NCBI RefSeq assembly: GCF_001718795.1
Contig: NZ_CP013437.1
Span: forward strand, 806,001-870,000
From: Burkholderia latens
Lineage (GTDB): Bacteria > Pseudomonadota > Gammaproteobacteria > Burkholderiales > Burkholderiaceae
DNA: 64,000 nt
Reading direction: 5' to 3'
In this document: positions 37,579 through 46,832 of the stretch, in pieces
Layout of the letters: every line of letters starts with the position of its first letter
Numbering within the stretch: position 1 is the first letter of the stretch
Made by a program: the position numbers and the translations under genes
Notes under the pieces: model-generated
The model's database searches: none
What the model saw: the letters and a program-made list of their open reading frames with translations, nothing else
Told to the model about the DNA's origin: nothing

Positions 37579-39032
37579 ATTCTCCTGTTGTTCACCTGAT
37601 GCGAGCCGGCAGGCTCGATCGCTTGTTCATCGACGGCGACTGGGTGCTGCCCTATGGCGGCGACCGGTTCGCGGTCGTTTGCCCGTCCACCGAGGACACG
37701 CTGTGCGAGATCCCGCTCGGCAGCGCACGCGACGCCGAGCGCGCCGTGAGCGCCGCGCGCCGCGCGTTCGAATCGTGGTCCGTCACGCCGCCGCACGCGC
37801 GCGCCGCGCTGCTCGACCGCATCCATGCATTGATGCTCGAGCGCGCGGAACTGTTCGCCACGGCGCTCGCGCTGGAGATGGGTGCGCCGATCGGCTACGC
37901 GCGCAGCGCGCACGTGCCGCTCGCGGCGGAACATATCCGCGTCGCGCGCGATAACCTCGCGCGTTACCCGTTCGTCGAGCGGCGCGGGACGACCGCGGTC
38001 GTGCGCGAGCCGATCGGCGTGTGCGCGCTGATCACGCCGTGGAACTGGCCGATCTACCAGATCACCGCGAAGGTCGGGCCCGCGCTTGCGGCAGGCTGCA
38101 CGGTGGTACTCAAACCCAGCGAACTGTCGCCGCTCAGCGCGCTGCTGTTCGCGGAAGTGGTCGCCGATGCGGGCGTGCCCGCCGGCGTGTTCAATCTCGT
38201 GAGCGGCAGCGGCGAAACGGTCGGCGCCGCGCTGTCGTCGCATCCTGAAGTCGACATGGTGTCGATCACCGGCTCGACGCGGGCCGGCGTGCTGGTGGCG
38301 CAGGCGGCCGCGCCGACCGTCAAGCGCGTCGCGCAGGAGCTGGGCGGCAAGTCGCCGAACGTCGTATTGCCCGATGCAGACCTGCAGCGCGCGATCGCGC
38401 CGGGTGTCGCGGCCGCGTTCCGGAACATGGGCCAGTCGTGCAGCGCGCCGACTCGCATGATCGTGCCGCGCGACGTGCTCGGCGCGGTCGAGGAACTGGC
38501 CGTCGCGGCGGCGCAGCGGTTGATCGTCGGCGACCCGTTCGACGACGCGACGACGCACGGTCCGCTCGCGAATCGCGCGCAGTTCGGCCGGGTCGCGCAG
38601 ATGATCGACGCGGGGATCGACGAGCGCGCCAGGTTGATCGCCGGCGGTCCCGGCCGGCCGTCGGGTTTCGACAAGGGCTTCTATGCGCGACCGACGATTT
38701 TCTCCGACGTGCGCACCGACATGACGATCGCGCAGCAGGAGATCTTTGGCCCAGTCCTCGCGATCCTGCCATACGACACCGTCGACGAAGCGATCGCGAT
38801 CGCGAACGACACGGTCTACGGGCTCGGCGCGCACGTGCAGGGCGCCGACATGGAGCGTGTACGGGCGGTGGCCGCCCGCATCCGCTCGGGCCAGGTGCAC
38901 CTGAACTACCCGGCATGGGATCCGCAGGCGCCGTTCGGCGGATACAAGCAGTCGGGCAACGGCCGCGAATACGGGATCGAGGGGATGGAGGAATATATGG
39001 AGGTCAAGTCGATCCTCGGCTTTTATGATTGA
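37575..39032 (+). CDS. NAD(P)-dependent aldehyde dehydrogenase
   Basis: 485 aa. Oxidises the aldehyde expected from the coupled amine oxidase to the acid (compare PuuC/KauB). Landmarks: ITPWNWPIYQITAKVGPALA, VVLKPSELSPLSA, SITGSTRAGVLVA, QELGGKSPNVVLPDADL with the catalytic Glu near 254, and GQSCSAPTRMIVP with the catalytic Cys near 289. It is shorter and distinct from gabD in this window. The start overlaps the previous stop by four bases. Confidence 0.93.
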   Translation: MNSPVVHLMRAGRLDRLFIDGDWVLPYGGDRFAVVCPSTEDTLCEIPLGSARDAERAVSAARRAFESWSVTPPHARAALLDRIHALMLERAELFATALALEMGAPIGYARSAHVPLAAEHIRVARDNLARYPFVERRGTTAVVREPIGVCALITPWNWPIYQITAKVGPALAAGCTVVLKPSELSPLSALLFAEVVADAGVPAGVFNLVSGSGETVGAALSSHPEVDMVSITGSTRAGVLVAQAAAPTVKRVAQELGGKSPNVVLPDADLQRAIAPGVAAAFRNMGQSCSAPTRMIVPRDVLGAVEELAVAAAQRLIVGDPFDDATTHGPLANRAQFGRVAQMIDAGIDERARLIAGGPGRPSGFDKGFYARPTIFSDVRTDMTIAQQEIFGPVLAILPYDTVDEAIAIANDTVYGLGAHVQGADMERVRAVAARIRSGQVHLNYPAWDPQAPFGGYKQSGNGREYGIEGMEEYMEVKSILGFYD

Positions 39033-39100
39033 GCGGCCGTCGCGCGCGATTCGCGCCGGCAGTACGGCCGGAAGCCCTCACCACTCCGAAGGTGCCGAAA

Positions 39101-40306
39101 TTGGACGATCCCGTCATCCCCGACCTGTCGCTGAACGCGCATCACGCGCACTGGTCGAAGCTGCGCCGCGACCTGCATGCGCATCCCGAACTGCGGTTCG
39201 AGGAACACCGCACGGCCGACGTCGTCGCCCGCGAACTCGAAGCGCTGGGCTACGCGGTATCGCGCGGCCTCGGCGGTACGGGCGTCGTCGCGAGCCTGCC
39301 CGGCGCGGATCCGCACCGCGGCATCGTGCTGCGCGCCGATCTCGACGCATTGCCGATCCACGAAGCGAACGATTTCGCGCACGCATCGTGCACGCACGGG
39401 ATCATGCACGCGTGCGGGCACGACGGGCATACCGTGATGCTGCTCGGCGCCGCGCGCGTGCTGAAGGAGCTGCCGCAGTTGCCCGGCACCGTCCATTTCG
39501 TGTTTCAGCCGGGCGAAGAGGGCGGCGCGGGCGCGCGCAGGATGATCGACGACGGGCTGTTCGATCAGTATCCGACCGAAGCGGTGTTCGGCATGCACAA
39601 CTGGCCCGGGTTGCCGGCCGGACATTTCGGGTTGCGCACCGGCCCGATCATGGCTGCGGGTTCGCGGTTCAGGATCACGGTCACCGGCAAGGGTGCGCAT
39701 GCGGCGCAGCCGCATCTTGGGATCGATCCCGTGCCCCTCGCATGCTCGATCGTGCTGCAGTGCCAGACGATTGCCGCCCGGCACAAGGATCCGGTCGACC
39801 CGGCGGTCATTTCCGTCTGCATGTTCCATGCGGGCGCGACGGACAACGTGATTCCCGACACCGCCGAACTGCGCGGCACGATCCGCACGCTGTCGTCCGC
39901 GTTGCAGCAGCAGTTGCAGCGCGATATCCGGCTGATGTGCGAAGGACTGGCCGCGGCTTACGGCGCGCAGGTCGACGTGGAATTTTTTCAGTACTACCCG
40001 GCGACGGTGAACACACCGGCCGAAACCGCGTTCTGCGAAACGGTGATTCGCGACACGTTCGGCGCTGCACGACTGTCCGGCGACGTGCCGCCGAACATGA
40101 CGTCCGAGGACTTCGGCTTCATGCTGGAGGAGCGGCCGGGTACGTACGTGCTGATCGGCAACGCGCCGGACGGCGCGGCTGGACCCGCGCCCGCGCTGCA
40201 TCATCCGAAATACGACTTCAACGACGACATCATTCCGGCCGGCGTCCGGTATTGGGTTGCGTTGGCACAGCGGTATTTCGCGCGGATGCCGTCAAACGCG
40301 GATTGA
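39101..40306 (+). CDS. M20-family amidohydrolase/peptidase
   Basis: Metal-dependent amidohydrolase of about 401 aa, M20D type (N-acyl amino acid, hippurate or IAA-conjugate hydrolases). RRDLHAHPELRFEEHRTADV opens the domain. Metal ligands: HACGHDGH near 103-110, EEGG near 139 and HNWPG near 166. VPPNMTSEDFGFMLEERPG is near the C-terminus. No ATG fits. TTG at 39101 has AAGG at a good distance; GTG 39092 and TTG 39029 are alternatives. It may release the free amine or amino acid from a conjugate before oxidation. Confidence 0.9.
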   Translation: MDDPVIPDLSLNAHHAHWSKLRRDLHAHPELRFEEHRTADVVARELEALGYAVSRGLGGTGVVASLPGADPHRGIVLRADLDALPIHEANDFAHASCTHGIMHACGHDGHTVMLLGAARVLKELPQLPGTVHFVFQPGEEGGAGARRMIDDGLFDQYPTEAVFGMHNWPGLPAGHFGLRTGPIMAAGSRFRITVTGKGAHAAQPHLGIDPVPLACSIVLQCQTIAARHKDPVDPAVISVCMFHAGATDNVIPDTAELRGTIRTLSSALQQQLQRDIRLMCEGLAAAYGAQVDVEFFQYYPATVNTPAETAFCETVIRDTFGAARLSGDVPPNMTSEDFGFMLEERPGTYVLIGNAPDGAAGPAPALHHPKYDFNDDIIPAGVRYWVALAQRYFARMPSNAD

Positions 40307-40432
40307 TGGACGATGTATCGGCCGTTAGCCACGCATCGCGCGACGGCGGTTATCTTCGACGCCATGGACGGGCCGCGAATGCGGAGTGCCGATGACGGCC
40401 CGTCGAACGACGCAATTACCCAGGATCATCGA

Positions 40433-41335
40433 ATGAAATTCGAACACGCGACGAACGCGTCCGGCGCCGTGACGGCGCTTCACTATCGAAGATTCACCGC
40501 GGCGGACGTGCCCGCCGCCCACGCACTGTCAATGGCGCTGAGCTGGCCGTTCAGGGCGGAAGACTGGCAGTTTTCGGCGGATACGTCGACCGCGTTCGCG
40601 GTCGAGGAAAACGGCGTGGTCATCGGTACGGCGATGTGCTGGAAGTACGGCGCCGACCGTGCCGCGATCGGGCACGTGATCGTTTCGTCCGAGCACCAGG
40701 GCCGCGGGATCGGCCGCGCGCTGATGGAGATGCTGATCGGCGAACTGGGGCCGCGCATCACGTTCCTGCATGCGACGCCGGCTGGCCGGCCGCTGTACGA
40801 GAAACTCGGCTTCGCGGTGTGCGGAGCGCTGGATCAGTTCCAGGGCATCGTGAGCCGGCCCGTGGCGATCGAGTTGCCCGACGGCGAGCGACTGCGCGCC
40901 GGCACACGGGCCGATCTGGCTCGCCTCGTCGAACTGGACGCACGCGCGTCCGGCCTCGAGCGCGACGCGCTGCTGTCGGCATTGCTCGAGCGCGGCGAAA
41001 GCGTCGTGCTCGAACGCGGCGGCCAGGCGATCGGGTTTGCCGTGCTGCGTCGCTTTGGCCGCGGCTGGGTGATCGGCCCCGTCGTCGCCCCCCGCGCGCA
41101 CGGCGACCTGCATGCGAAGGCTTTGATCGCGCAATGGCTGAGCGGGCGCGAGAACGAATTCGTCCGCATCGACGTGCCGTCCGGCACGAACTTGCCGGAC
41201 TGGCTCGACGCGCAGGGTCTGAAACGCGTGGACACCTGCGCGAAGATGGTCCGCAACGCACCGGCCGCGGCATTCGACGGTGCGCCCGATCCGGAATACG
41301 GGCTCTACGGGCTCGTCAGTCAGGCGATGACGTAA
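40433..41335 (+). CDS. GNAT-family acetyltransferase (paralogue B)
   Basis: 300 aa, two-domain GNAT paralogous to the gene at 21617. Shared stretches include HQGRGIGRALM (acetyl-CoA loop), ITFLHATPAGRPLYEKLGF, FAVLRRFGRGWVIGPVVAPR and LPDWLDAQGLKRVDT. The ATG follows CCAGGA. It closes the plus-strand half of the catabolic island. N-acetylation of an amine intermediate is the reasonable guess. Confidence 0.9.
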   Translation: MKFEHATNASGAVTALHYRRFTAADVPAAHALSMALSWPFRAEDWQFSADTSTAFAVEENGVVIGTAMCWKYGADRAAIGHVIVSSEHQGRGIGRALMEMLIGELGPRITFLHATPAGRPLYEKLGFAVCGALDQFQGIVSRPVAIELPDGERLRAGTRADLARLVELDARASGLERDALLSALLERGESVVLERGGQAIGFAVLRRFGRGWVIGPVVAPRAHGDLHAKALIAQWLSGRENEFVRIDVPSGTNLPDWLDAQGLKRVDTCAKMVRNAPAAAFDGAPDPEYGLYGLVSQAMT

Positions 41336-41613
41336 GCGGCGGCAACGCGTGTCGCGCGTCAACGTCGCCGGGCGTCGGCGCGCCGGCACGGGCAGACGGT
41401 CGCGCCGAAGCGCTTGCGTGCGGCTCGCCGGTGGGCGCGTGGACGCGCGCGGCAAAGCCGTGCGTCCGCATTCTGGCCGCGCCGCCGCACACGAGGCTGA
41501 CGGGCTGATTACCGTTTTGTAATCGACCGCGCGCGCGGACGCACGGAGCGGTTCTTCGTTTCCGTTTCCCGGTAACATCGCCGCATGTCCCACGAAATGC
41601 GACGGAGCCGGCG
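41336..41613. other. Intergenic region upstream of heavy-metal-type regulator
   Basis: 278 bp. The first part is GC-rich with nothing recognised. The second part has an AT-rich operator (41507-41524, listed separately) about 90 bp before the regulator gene. Confidence 0.6.
41507..41524 (+). promoter_or_regulatory. Response-regulator box 1: GATTAC-N6-GTAATC
   Basis: Perfect palindrome GATTAC-CGTTTT-GTAATC, 89 bp before the response regulator gene. It fits the TTAC-N6-GTAA form typical of operators of heavy-metal OmpR-type regulators (CopR/CusR/CzcR group). Matching boxes stand before the RND pump and both DUF4148 genes. Confidence 0.7.
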
Positions 41614-42291
41614 ATGCGCATCCTGATAGTCGAAGACGAACCGAAGACGGGCGCGTACCTGAAGAAAGGTCTCGAGGAATCGGGCTTCAGCGTCGATCTC
41701 GCGAAGGACGGCGCCGAGGGGCTGATGCTCGCGCAGGAGGAGCGCTACGACGTGATCGTGCTCGACGTGATGCTGCCGGTGCTCGACGGCTGGGGCGTGC
41801 TCAAGCGGCTGCGCGATACGCACACGACGCCGGTGCTGTTCCTGACCGCGCGCGACGACGTGCAGGATCGCGTGCACGGTCTCGAGCTCGGCGCGGACGA
41901 TTACCTCGTGAAGCCGTTCGCGTTCGTCGAACTGCTCGCCCGCATCCGCACGCTCGCGCGCCGCGGGCCGCCGCGCGAAACCGAGCATCTGGCGGTCGGC
42001 GATCTGGAGATCGACGTGGTGCGCCGCCGCGTGAAGCGCGGCTCCACACGAATCGATCTGACGCCGCGCGAATTCTCGCTGCTGCAATTGCTCGCGCGCC
42101 GGCAGGGCGAGGTGCTGAGCCGCACGCAGATCGCGTCGTACGTGTGGGACATGAACTTCGACAGCGACACCAACGTCGTCGAAGTCGCGATCCGCCGCCT
42201 GCGCGCGAAGATCGACGACGCGTTTCCGGTCAAGCTGATCCATACGGTGCGCGGCGTCGGCTACGTGCTCGAACCGAAGGACGGCGCATGA
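41614..42291 (+). CDS. OmpR-type response regulator, heavy-metal (CusR/IrlR) group
   Basis: 225 aa. Receiver with phospho-acceptor Asp51 (VIVLDVMLP) and Lys100, and a winged-helix DNA-binding domain ([47 protein letters not shown]). The RKID-type C-terminus and the [19 protein letters not shown] stretch are characteristic of the CusR/CopR/IrlR subgroup. Its stop overlaps the kinase start (ATGA). It is expected to bind the GATTAC-N6-GTAATC boxes. Confidence 0.95.
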   Translation: MRILIVEDEPKTGAYLKKGLEESGFSVDLAKDGAEGLMLAQEERYDVIVLDVMLPVLDGWGVLKRLRDTHTTPVLFLTARDDVQDRVHGLELGADDYLVKPFAFVELLARIRTLARRGPPRETEHLAVGDLEIDVVRRRVKRGSTRIDLTPREFSLLQLLARRQGEVLSRTQIASYVWDMNFDSDTNVVEVAIRRLRAKIDDAFPVKLIHTVRGVGYVLEPKDGA

Positions 42292-43748
42292 CGCGGCCGC
42301 GCTCGCTCGCCGCGACCCTCGCGCTCGCGTTCGCCGCGACCACGCTCGCCGCGTTTGCGCTCGTCGGCGCATACGTTTACGCGGGGCTCGAACGACAGGT
42401 CAACACACAGGACGATCTCGACATCGTGCTCGCCGCGCGCCACACGCGCCGGCTCGCGGGCGAGCTCGAGTCGGTCGATGCGGTCCGCACGCATGCGGAG
42501 CTGCTCACCAGCCAGGTGCTCGGCAACGAGGCGCTGTCGATGGCCGCCGTCGATGCGCGCGGCGACGTGCTCGCGCGCCACAACGTGCGGCTCGCCGCAT
42601 TCGACGATGCACCCGCCGGCGCGTCGGTTCCGTTGGCCGACGCGCAGCTGTTTGCGCCGCGGGCGGCGCCGGTTCCGGCAAACGACCGGATCACGGCCGA
42701 CCGGCTCGTCACGTGGACGGCCGACGGCGGCACGCCGATGCGCGGCGTCGTGATCGAGGCCGCGCTCGGCGATCGCACGCCGATCCGCATCGCGATCGCG
42801 CGCAACATGCGGGACCGCGCCGACCTGCTTGACGGCTACCGCGACCGGCTCGAAATCGCCGGTGCGCTCGGCGCGCTGTTCGCGCTGCTGCTCGGCTACT
42901 GGCTGATCCGCACCGCGCTCGCGCCGCTGCGCGAGATCGTCGCCGACACCGGCCGGATCACCGTCGACAAGCTCGATACGCGGCTCGACGCGTCGCGCGC
43001 GCCGAGCGAGCTGCGCGCGCTGGTCGACGCGCAGAACGCGATGTTCGGCCGCCTGCAGCAGGCATTCGCGCATCTGTCGCAGTTCAGCGCCGATCTCGCG
43101 CACGACTTGCGCACGCCGCTGAACAACATGCGCGGCGCGACCGAAGTCGCGCTGTCGCGCGCGCGTTCGACGGACGAGTATCAGGCGCTGCTCGAATCGA
43201 ATCTCGAGGAATACGATCGTCTCGCACGAATGATCGACAACGTACTGTTTCTCGCGCGCGCAGAGCATCCGAACTTCGTCACGCGGCAGCGCACGTTCGA
43301 CGTGCGCGACGAGCTCGAGCGCATCGCCGGGTATTTCGAGGGGCTCGCCGACGAAGCGGGCTCGACGCTGCGCGTCGACGGTCAAGGACAGCTCAGCGCC
43401 GACGTCGAGCTGTTTCGCCGCGCGGTGGGCAACCTGCTTGCGAACGCGCTGCGTTACACGCCGGCCGGCGGTGTCATCACGCTCGCCGTCGACGAAACGC
43501 CGGACGCGGTGCGCGTCGTCGTCGCGAATCCGGGCGAGCCGATCGATCCCGCGCTGCTGCCGCGGATTTTCGACCGGTTCGTGCGCGGCGACCCGGCCCG
43601 CAGCGGCGGTGCGCCGGGCGGCACCGCCGGGCTCGGCCTCGCGATCGTGCGCTCGGTGATGGAGCTGCACGGCGGCACCGCGCAGGTCGAAAGCGATGCG
43701 CGCGGCACGCGTTTCGTGCTCACGTTCAACCGGCCGACGGCCGCGTGA
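42288..43748 (+). CDS. Heavy-metal-type sensor histidine kinase
   Basis: 486 aa. TM1 is at about 10-32, followed by a periplasmic domain of about 150 residues, TM2 near 183-205 and a HAMP domain. The H-box is [18 protein letters not shown] with the phospho-His near 271. The N-box is [14 protein letters not shown] and the G-box [12 protein letters not shown]. This layout is that of CusS/IrlS kinases. It ends 23 bp inside the convergent outer-membrane efflux gene, so the two genes overlap tail to tail. Confidence 0.94.
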   Translation: MTRPRSLAATLALAFAATTLAAFALVGAYVYAGLERQVNTQDDLDIVLAARHTRRLAGELESVDAVRTHAELLTSQVLGNEALSMAAVDARGDVLARHNVRLAAFDDAPAGASVPLADAQLFAPRAAPVPANDRITADRLVTWTADGGTPMRGVVIEAALGDRTPIRIAIARNMRDRADLLDGYRDRLEIAGALGALFALLLGYWLIRTALAPLREIVADTGRITVDKLDTRLDASRAPSELRALVDAQNAMFGRLQQAFAHLSQFSADLAHDLRTPLNNMRGATEVALSRARSTDEYQALLESNLEEYDRLARMIDNVLFLARAEHPNFVTRQRTFDVRDELERIAGYFEGLADEAGSTLRVDGQGQLSADVELFRRAVGNLLANALRYTPAGGVITLAVDETPDAVRVVVANPGEPIDPALLPRIFDRFVRGDPARSGGAPGGTAGLGLAIVRSVMELHGGTAQVESDARGTRFVLTFNRPTAA

Positions 43749-45237
43749 CCGCGGCTTCGGGCGCCGCGGCGGCCGCGGATTCGTGCGTGCCCGCGGCTGC
43801 CTGCCAGCCGCCGCCCAACGCCTTCAGCAACCCGACCGCGGCCTCCATGCGACGCGCGTCGATCTGGTCGGCGGTGCGGCGGTTCGTCAGCGCGATCGTC
43901 TGAGCGGTCACCACATCCAGATAGCTGACGGCACCCGCGTTGAAGCGATTCGTCGTCAGCCGCAGCGACAGGTCGGCCGCATCGGTCGCACGCTGCTGGC
44001 TCGCCGCCTCCGACGCGAGCGCATCGAGCGCCGACAGCTGATCCTCTACCTGCTGGAACGCGACGAGCACGGTCTGCCGGTAATCGGCGACCGCGCCGTC
44101 GTATTGCGCATGTGCGCCGCGCAGCGTCGCGCTGCGGCGGCCGCCGTCGAACAGCGTGCCGGCCAGCTGCGGGCCGAGCGACCAGAACAGGCTCGGCGCG
44201 GTGAGCCACGGTGCGAAGAACGAGCTTTCGAGCCCAGCACTCGCGGACAGCACGAGATCGGGGAAGAACGCGGCGCGCGCTTCGCCGATCTGTGCATTCG
44301 CTGCCGCGACGCGGCGCTCGGCCGCCGCGATGTCGGGCCGCCGTTCGAGTAGCTCCGATGGCACGCCGGCCGGGATGGCCGGCACGCGGAACGACTGCAC
44401 GCGCGGCGGAATCGCGAACGTCGACGCGCTTTCGCCGACGAGCGTCGCGATCGCGTGCTGCAACTGCGCACGCGACGCGTCGATGTCGGTGTCCTGCGTG
44501 CGCGTCGATTCGAGTTGCGTCCGGGCTTGCGCGACTGCCGACGCGTCGATCGCGCCAGCCGCGAGCTGCTGTTCGAGCAGCGTCAGCGCGTTTGTGTACG
44601 CGCGCACCGTGTCGTCGAGCAACTGCTTCTGCGTGTCGAGCGAGCGCAGCGCGAAATAGTCGGTCGCAAGCTCGGCCGTGACGGACAGCTTCACGGCCTG
44701 CAGGTCGGCTTCGCTCGCCGCGGCGCTCGCCTGCGCGCCCGCGACCGCGTCACGCACGCGGCCGAATACGTCGGGTTCCCAGCTCGCGGCCACGCCGGCC
44801 AGATAGTCGGGCGTCGTCTTGCCGGCGAGCGACGAACCGAGCCGGTTCTGCGACACGCGTGCACGGCTCTGCGCGGCGCCCGCGGTAATCGTCGGCAGGA
44901 ACCCGGCGTGCTGATAATCGACCGTCGCGCGTGCCTGCTCGAGATCGGCGACGGCTTTCTTGACCGTCTGGTTCGATACGTCGACGCGCGCTTCGAGCGC
45001 GTTCAGGTCGGCGTCGCCGAATACGGTCCACCACGCGCCTCGCGCCGCCGCGTCGGCCGGCATCGCGACGTGCCAGCCGGCCTGGGCGGCCGGTGCGCCC
45101 GCATAGTGTGCGGGCACCGTGACGGCAGGCGGCGAATATGGGGGCAGCGTCGAGCACGCGGTCAATGCGGCCAACGCCGCGGCGGCGCCGAGCGCGACGG
45201 CGCGGCGGGCGAACGGGAGCGGATGAGGGAGGCGCAT
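43726..45237 (-). CDS. RND efflux outer-membrane lipoprotein (OprM/NodT family)
   Basis: Outer-membrane channel of a tripartite pump, 503 aa. The lipoprotein signal ends LAALTAC with Cys28. Two OEP repeats follow: VSNQTVKKAVADLEQARATV and ERRVAAANAQIGEARAAFFPD, with long coiled-coil helices. Third gene of the operon whose first two genes encode the transporter and the adaptor. The 3' end overlaps the convergent kinase by 23 bp. Confidence 0.94.
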   Translation of the reverse strand: MRLPHPLPFARRAVALGAAAALAALTACSTLPPYSPPAVTVPAHYAGAPAAQAGWHVAMPADAAARGAWWTVFGDADLNALEARVDVSNQTVKKAVADLEQARATVDYQHAGFLPTITAGAAQSRARVSQNRLGSSLAGKTTPDYLAGVAASWEPDVFGRVRDAVAGAQASAAASEADLQAVKLSVTAELATDYFALRSLDTQKQLLDDTVRAYTNALTLLEQQLAAGAIDASAVAQARTQLESTRTQDTDIDASRAQLQHAIATLVGESASTFAIPPRVQSFRVPAIPAGVPSELLERRPDIAAAERRVAAANAQIGEARAAFFPDLVLSASAGLESSFFAPWLTAPSLFWSLGPQLAGTLFDGGRRSATLRGAHAQYDGAVADYRQTVLVAFQQVEDQLSALDALASEAASQQRATDAADLSLRLTTNRFNAGAVSYLDVVTAQTIALTNRRTADQIDARRMEAAVGLLKALGGGWQAAAGTHESAAAAAPEAAVTRPSAG

Positions 45238-45264
45238 GGCGGGAATCTCGTGGGTCGTCGATGG

Positions 45265-46779
45265 TTAGCCGCGGGCGGGCGTGGGAGCGGGCGTCGCCGC
45301 AGCTGGCGCGGTGCCGGCCGCGCGCAGTGGCGGCGTGTCGTGGGCAGCGGTCGCGGATGCCGGCTGCGCAGCCGTTGTGGTCTGCGCGGCCTGCGTGATC
45401 CGCGCGGATGAAGCGGATGACGCAGACGAAGCAGACGAAGCGGACGAAGCAGACGAAGCGGACGAAGTCGCCGGAACCGGCGAAGTGCCAACCGGTGTCG
45501 CCTCGCGCGCGGTCGCCACGATCTTCACGGCCTCGCCGGCCGTGATCGCATCGCCCGGGTTGTCTATCACGCGATCGTTGGCCGCGAGCCCGGCGACGAT
45601 CTCCACGCGCGTGCCGAAATCGCGCCCGATCTGAACGGTTTTCAGCACGGTTCTGCCGTTCGCGCCGACGGTCGCGACCGTCACGCCGTTCGGGCGGAAC
45701 AGCAGCGCGCTGACCGGCAGTTCGAGCGCCGGCGCCGCGCTCGGCACGACGAGATGCGCCTGCGCATACGCACCGGGCATCAACGCGCCGTCGCGGTTGT
45801 CGACGTCGATCTCGACACGCAGCGTGCGCGTGACCGGGTCGATCGCGCCCGCGCTGCGCGCAACGCGCGCGGCAAAGCGCCGTCCCGGATATTGCGGGGT
45901 CGTCAGGTACACCTGCGTGCCGGTCGACACGCCGGCCGCGCTGTCCTGCGGCACGTCGACGAACACGCGCAGCGTGTCCGTCTGCTCCAGATGGAACAGT
46001 TCGCCGGACAGCCCGGGGCTGCCGGGCGTGCCGCCTGCCGTGACGAGCGTGCCGACGTCGACGTTGCGCGCGGTGATCACGCCGTCGAACGGTGCCGTGA
46101 CGGACTCGTACGACACCAGTTCGGCAAGGTGCGCGACGTTCGCCTGCGCTGACGCGAGCATCGCGCGCTTTGCGTTCATGTCCGCGACTTTCGTGTCGGT
46201 GTCCTGCTGCGACACCGATTGCGTCTGCAGCATGTCCTGCCAGCGCTGTGCGGTGGATTTCGCATAGTCGTAATTCGCCTGCGCGCTGGCTTCGTCCGCC
46301 CGCGCCTGGCGCAACTGCGCATCGAGATCGGGCGCCGAAATCTGCGCGAGCGTCTGGCCGGCTTTCACGTGCGTGCCGAGATCGGCGCTCCAGTGCGCAA
46401 TGTAGCCACTCGTGCGTGCGTAGATCGAAGCATCCGCATACGGCGCGACCGAGCCGGGCAGCGTCAGCGTCTGGTCGGCCGGTGCCACGCCGGGCGCGAT
46501 GACCGACACCGGCAGCGCCTGCTGCACGGCCACCTGGGCACGCTGTGCGGCCCGCGCATCGATACGCGGCACGATGCCGAGCGCGAGCAGCGCGGCCGCG
46601 AGCGCGACGGCTGCGAGCGGCGCCGCGAGCTTGCGAGGGCGGCGTCCGGGCGGCGCGTCGCGTGCGGCGTCGCGGGCCGCATCGTGCGCCGTGGGCGGCA
46701 CGGCCGCGGTGACGGTCGGCGTGACCGCAGTGGCCGCTTCGGCGGGCGGCGGGGCAACGGGTTCGATCGAGTCGTTCAT
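45265..46779 (-). CDS. RND efflux membrane-fusion (adaptor) protein
   Basis: Periplasmic adaptor of 504 aa with an unusually long cytoplasmic N-terminus (about 50 residues) before the membrane anchor (LAAPLAAVALAAALLALGIV). Lipoyl and hairpin regions follow (SGYIAHWSADLGTHVKAGQT; AQANYDYAKSTAQRW), then the beta-barrel domain (VFVDVPQDSAAGV). The C-terminus after residue about 430 is a low-complexity Ser/Ala/Thr/Pro tail that includes seven SSA units from a 9-bp DNA repeat. Start ATG at 46779; it lies 53 bases after the RND gene. Confidence 0.92.
   Translation of the reverse strand: MNDSIEPVAPPPAEAATAVTPTVTAAVPPTAHDAARDAARDAPPGRRPRKLAAPLAAVALAAALLALGIVPRIDARAAQRAQVAVQQALPVSVIAPGVAPADQTLTLPGSVAPYADASIYARTSGYIAHWSADLGTHVKAGQTLAQISAPDLDAQLRQARADEASAQANYDYAKSTAQRWQDMLQTQSVSQQDTDTKVADMNAKRAMLASAQANVAHLAELVSYESVTAPFDGVITARNVDVGTLVTAGGTPGSPGLSGELFHLEQTDTLRVFVDVPQDSAAGVSTGTQVYLTTPQYPGRRFAARVARSAGAIDPVTRTLRVEIDVDNRDGALMPGAYAQAHLVVPSAAPALELPVSALLFRPNGVTVATVGANGRTVLKTVQIGRDFGTRVEIVAGLAANDRVIDNPGDAITAGEAVKIVATAREATPVGTSPVPATSSASSASSASSASSASSASSARITQAAQTTTAAQPASATAAHDTPPLRAAGTAPAAATPAPTPARG
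45404..45466 (-). repeat. Seven-unit 9-bp tandem repeat inside adaptor gene
   Basis: Seven consecutive 9-bp units of the form GCRGAYGAM (plus-strand reading), three of them identical GCAGACGAA. They encode Ser-Ser-Ala repeated in the C-terminal tail of the adaptor. Unit gain or loss would keep the frame. Confidence 0.88.
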
Positions 46780-46832
46780 GATGGGTCCGGGGTCGGGCGA
46801 TTCGAAGGATGGAAAGGGGCGGCTGTCCGCGC

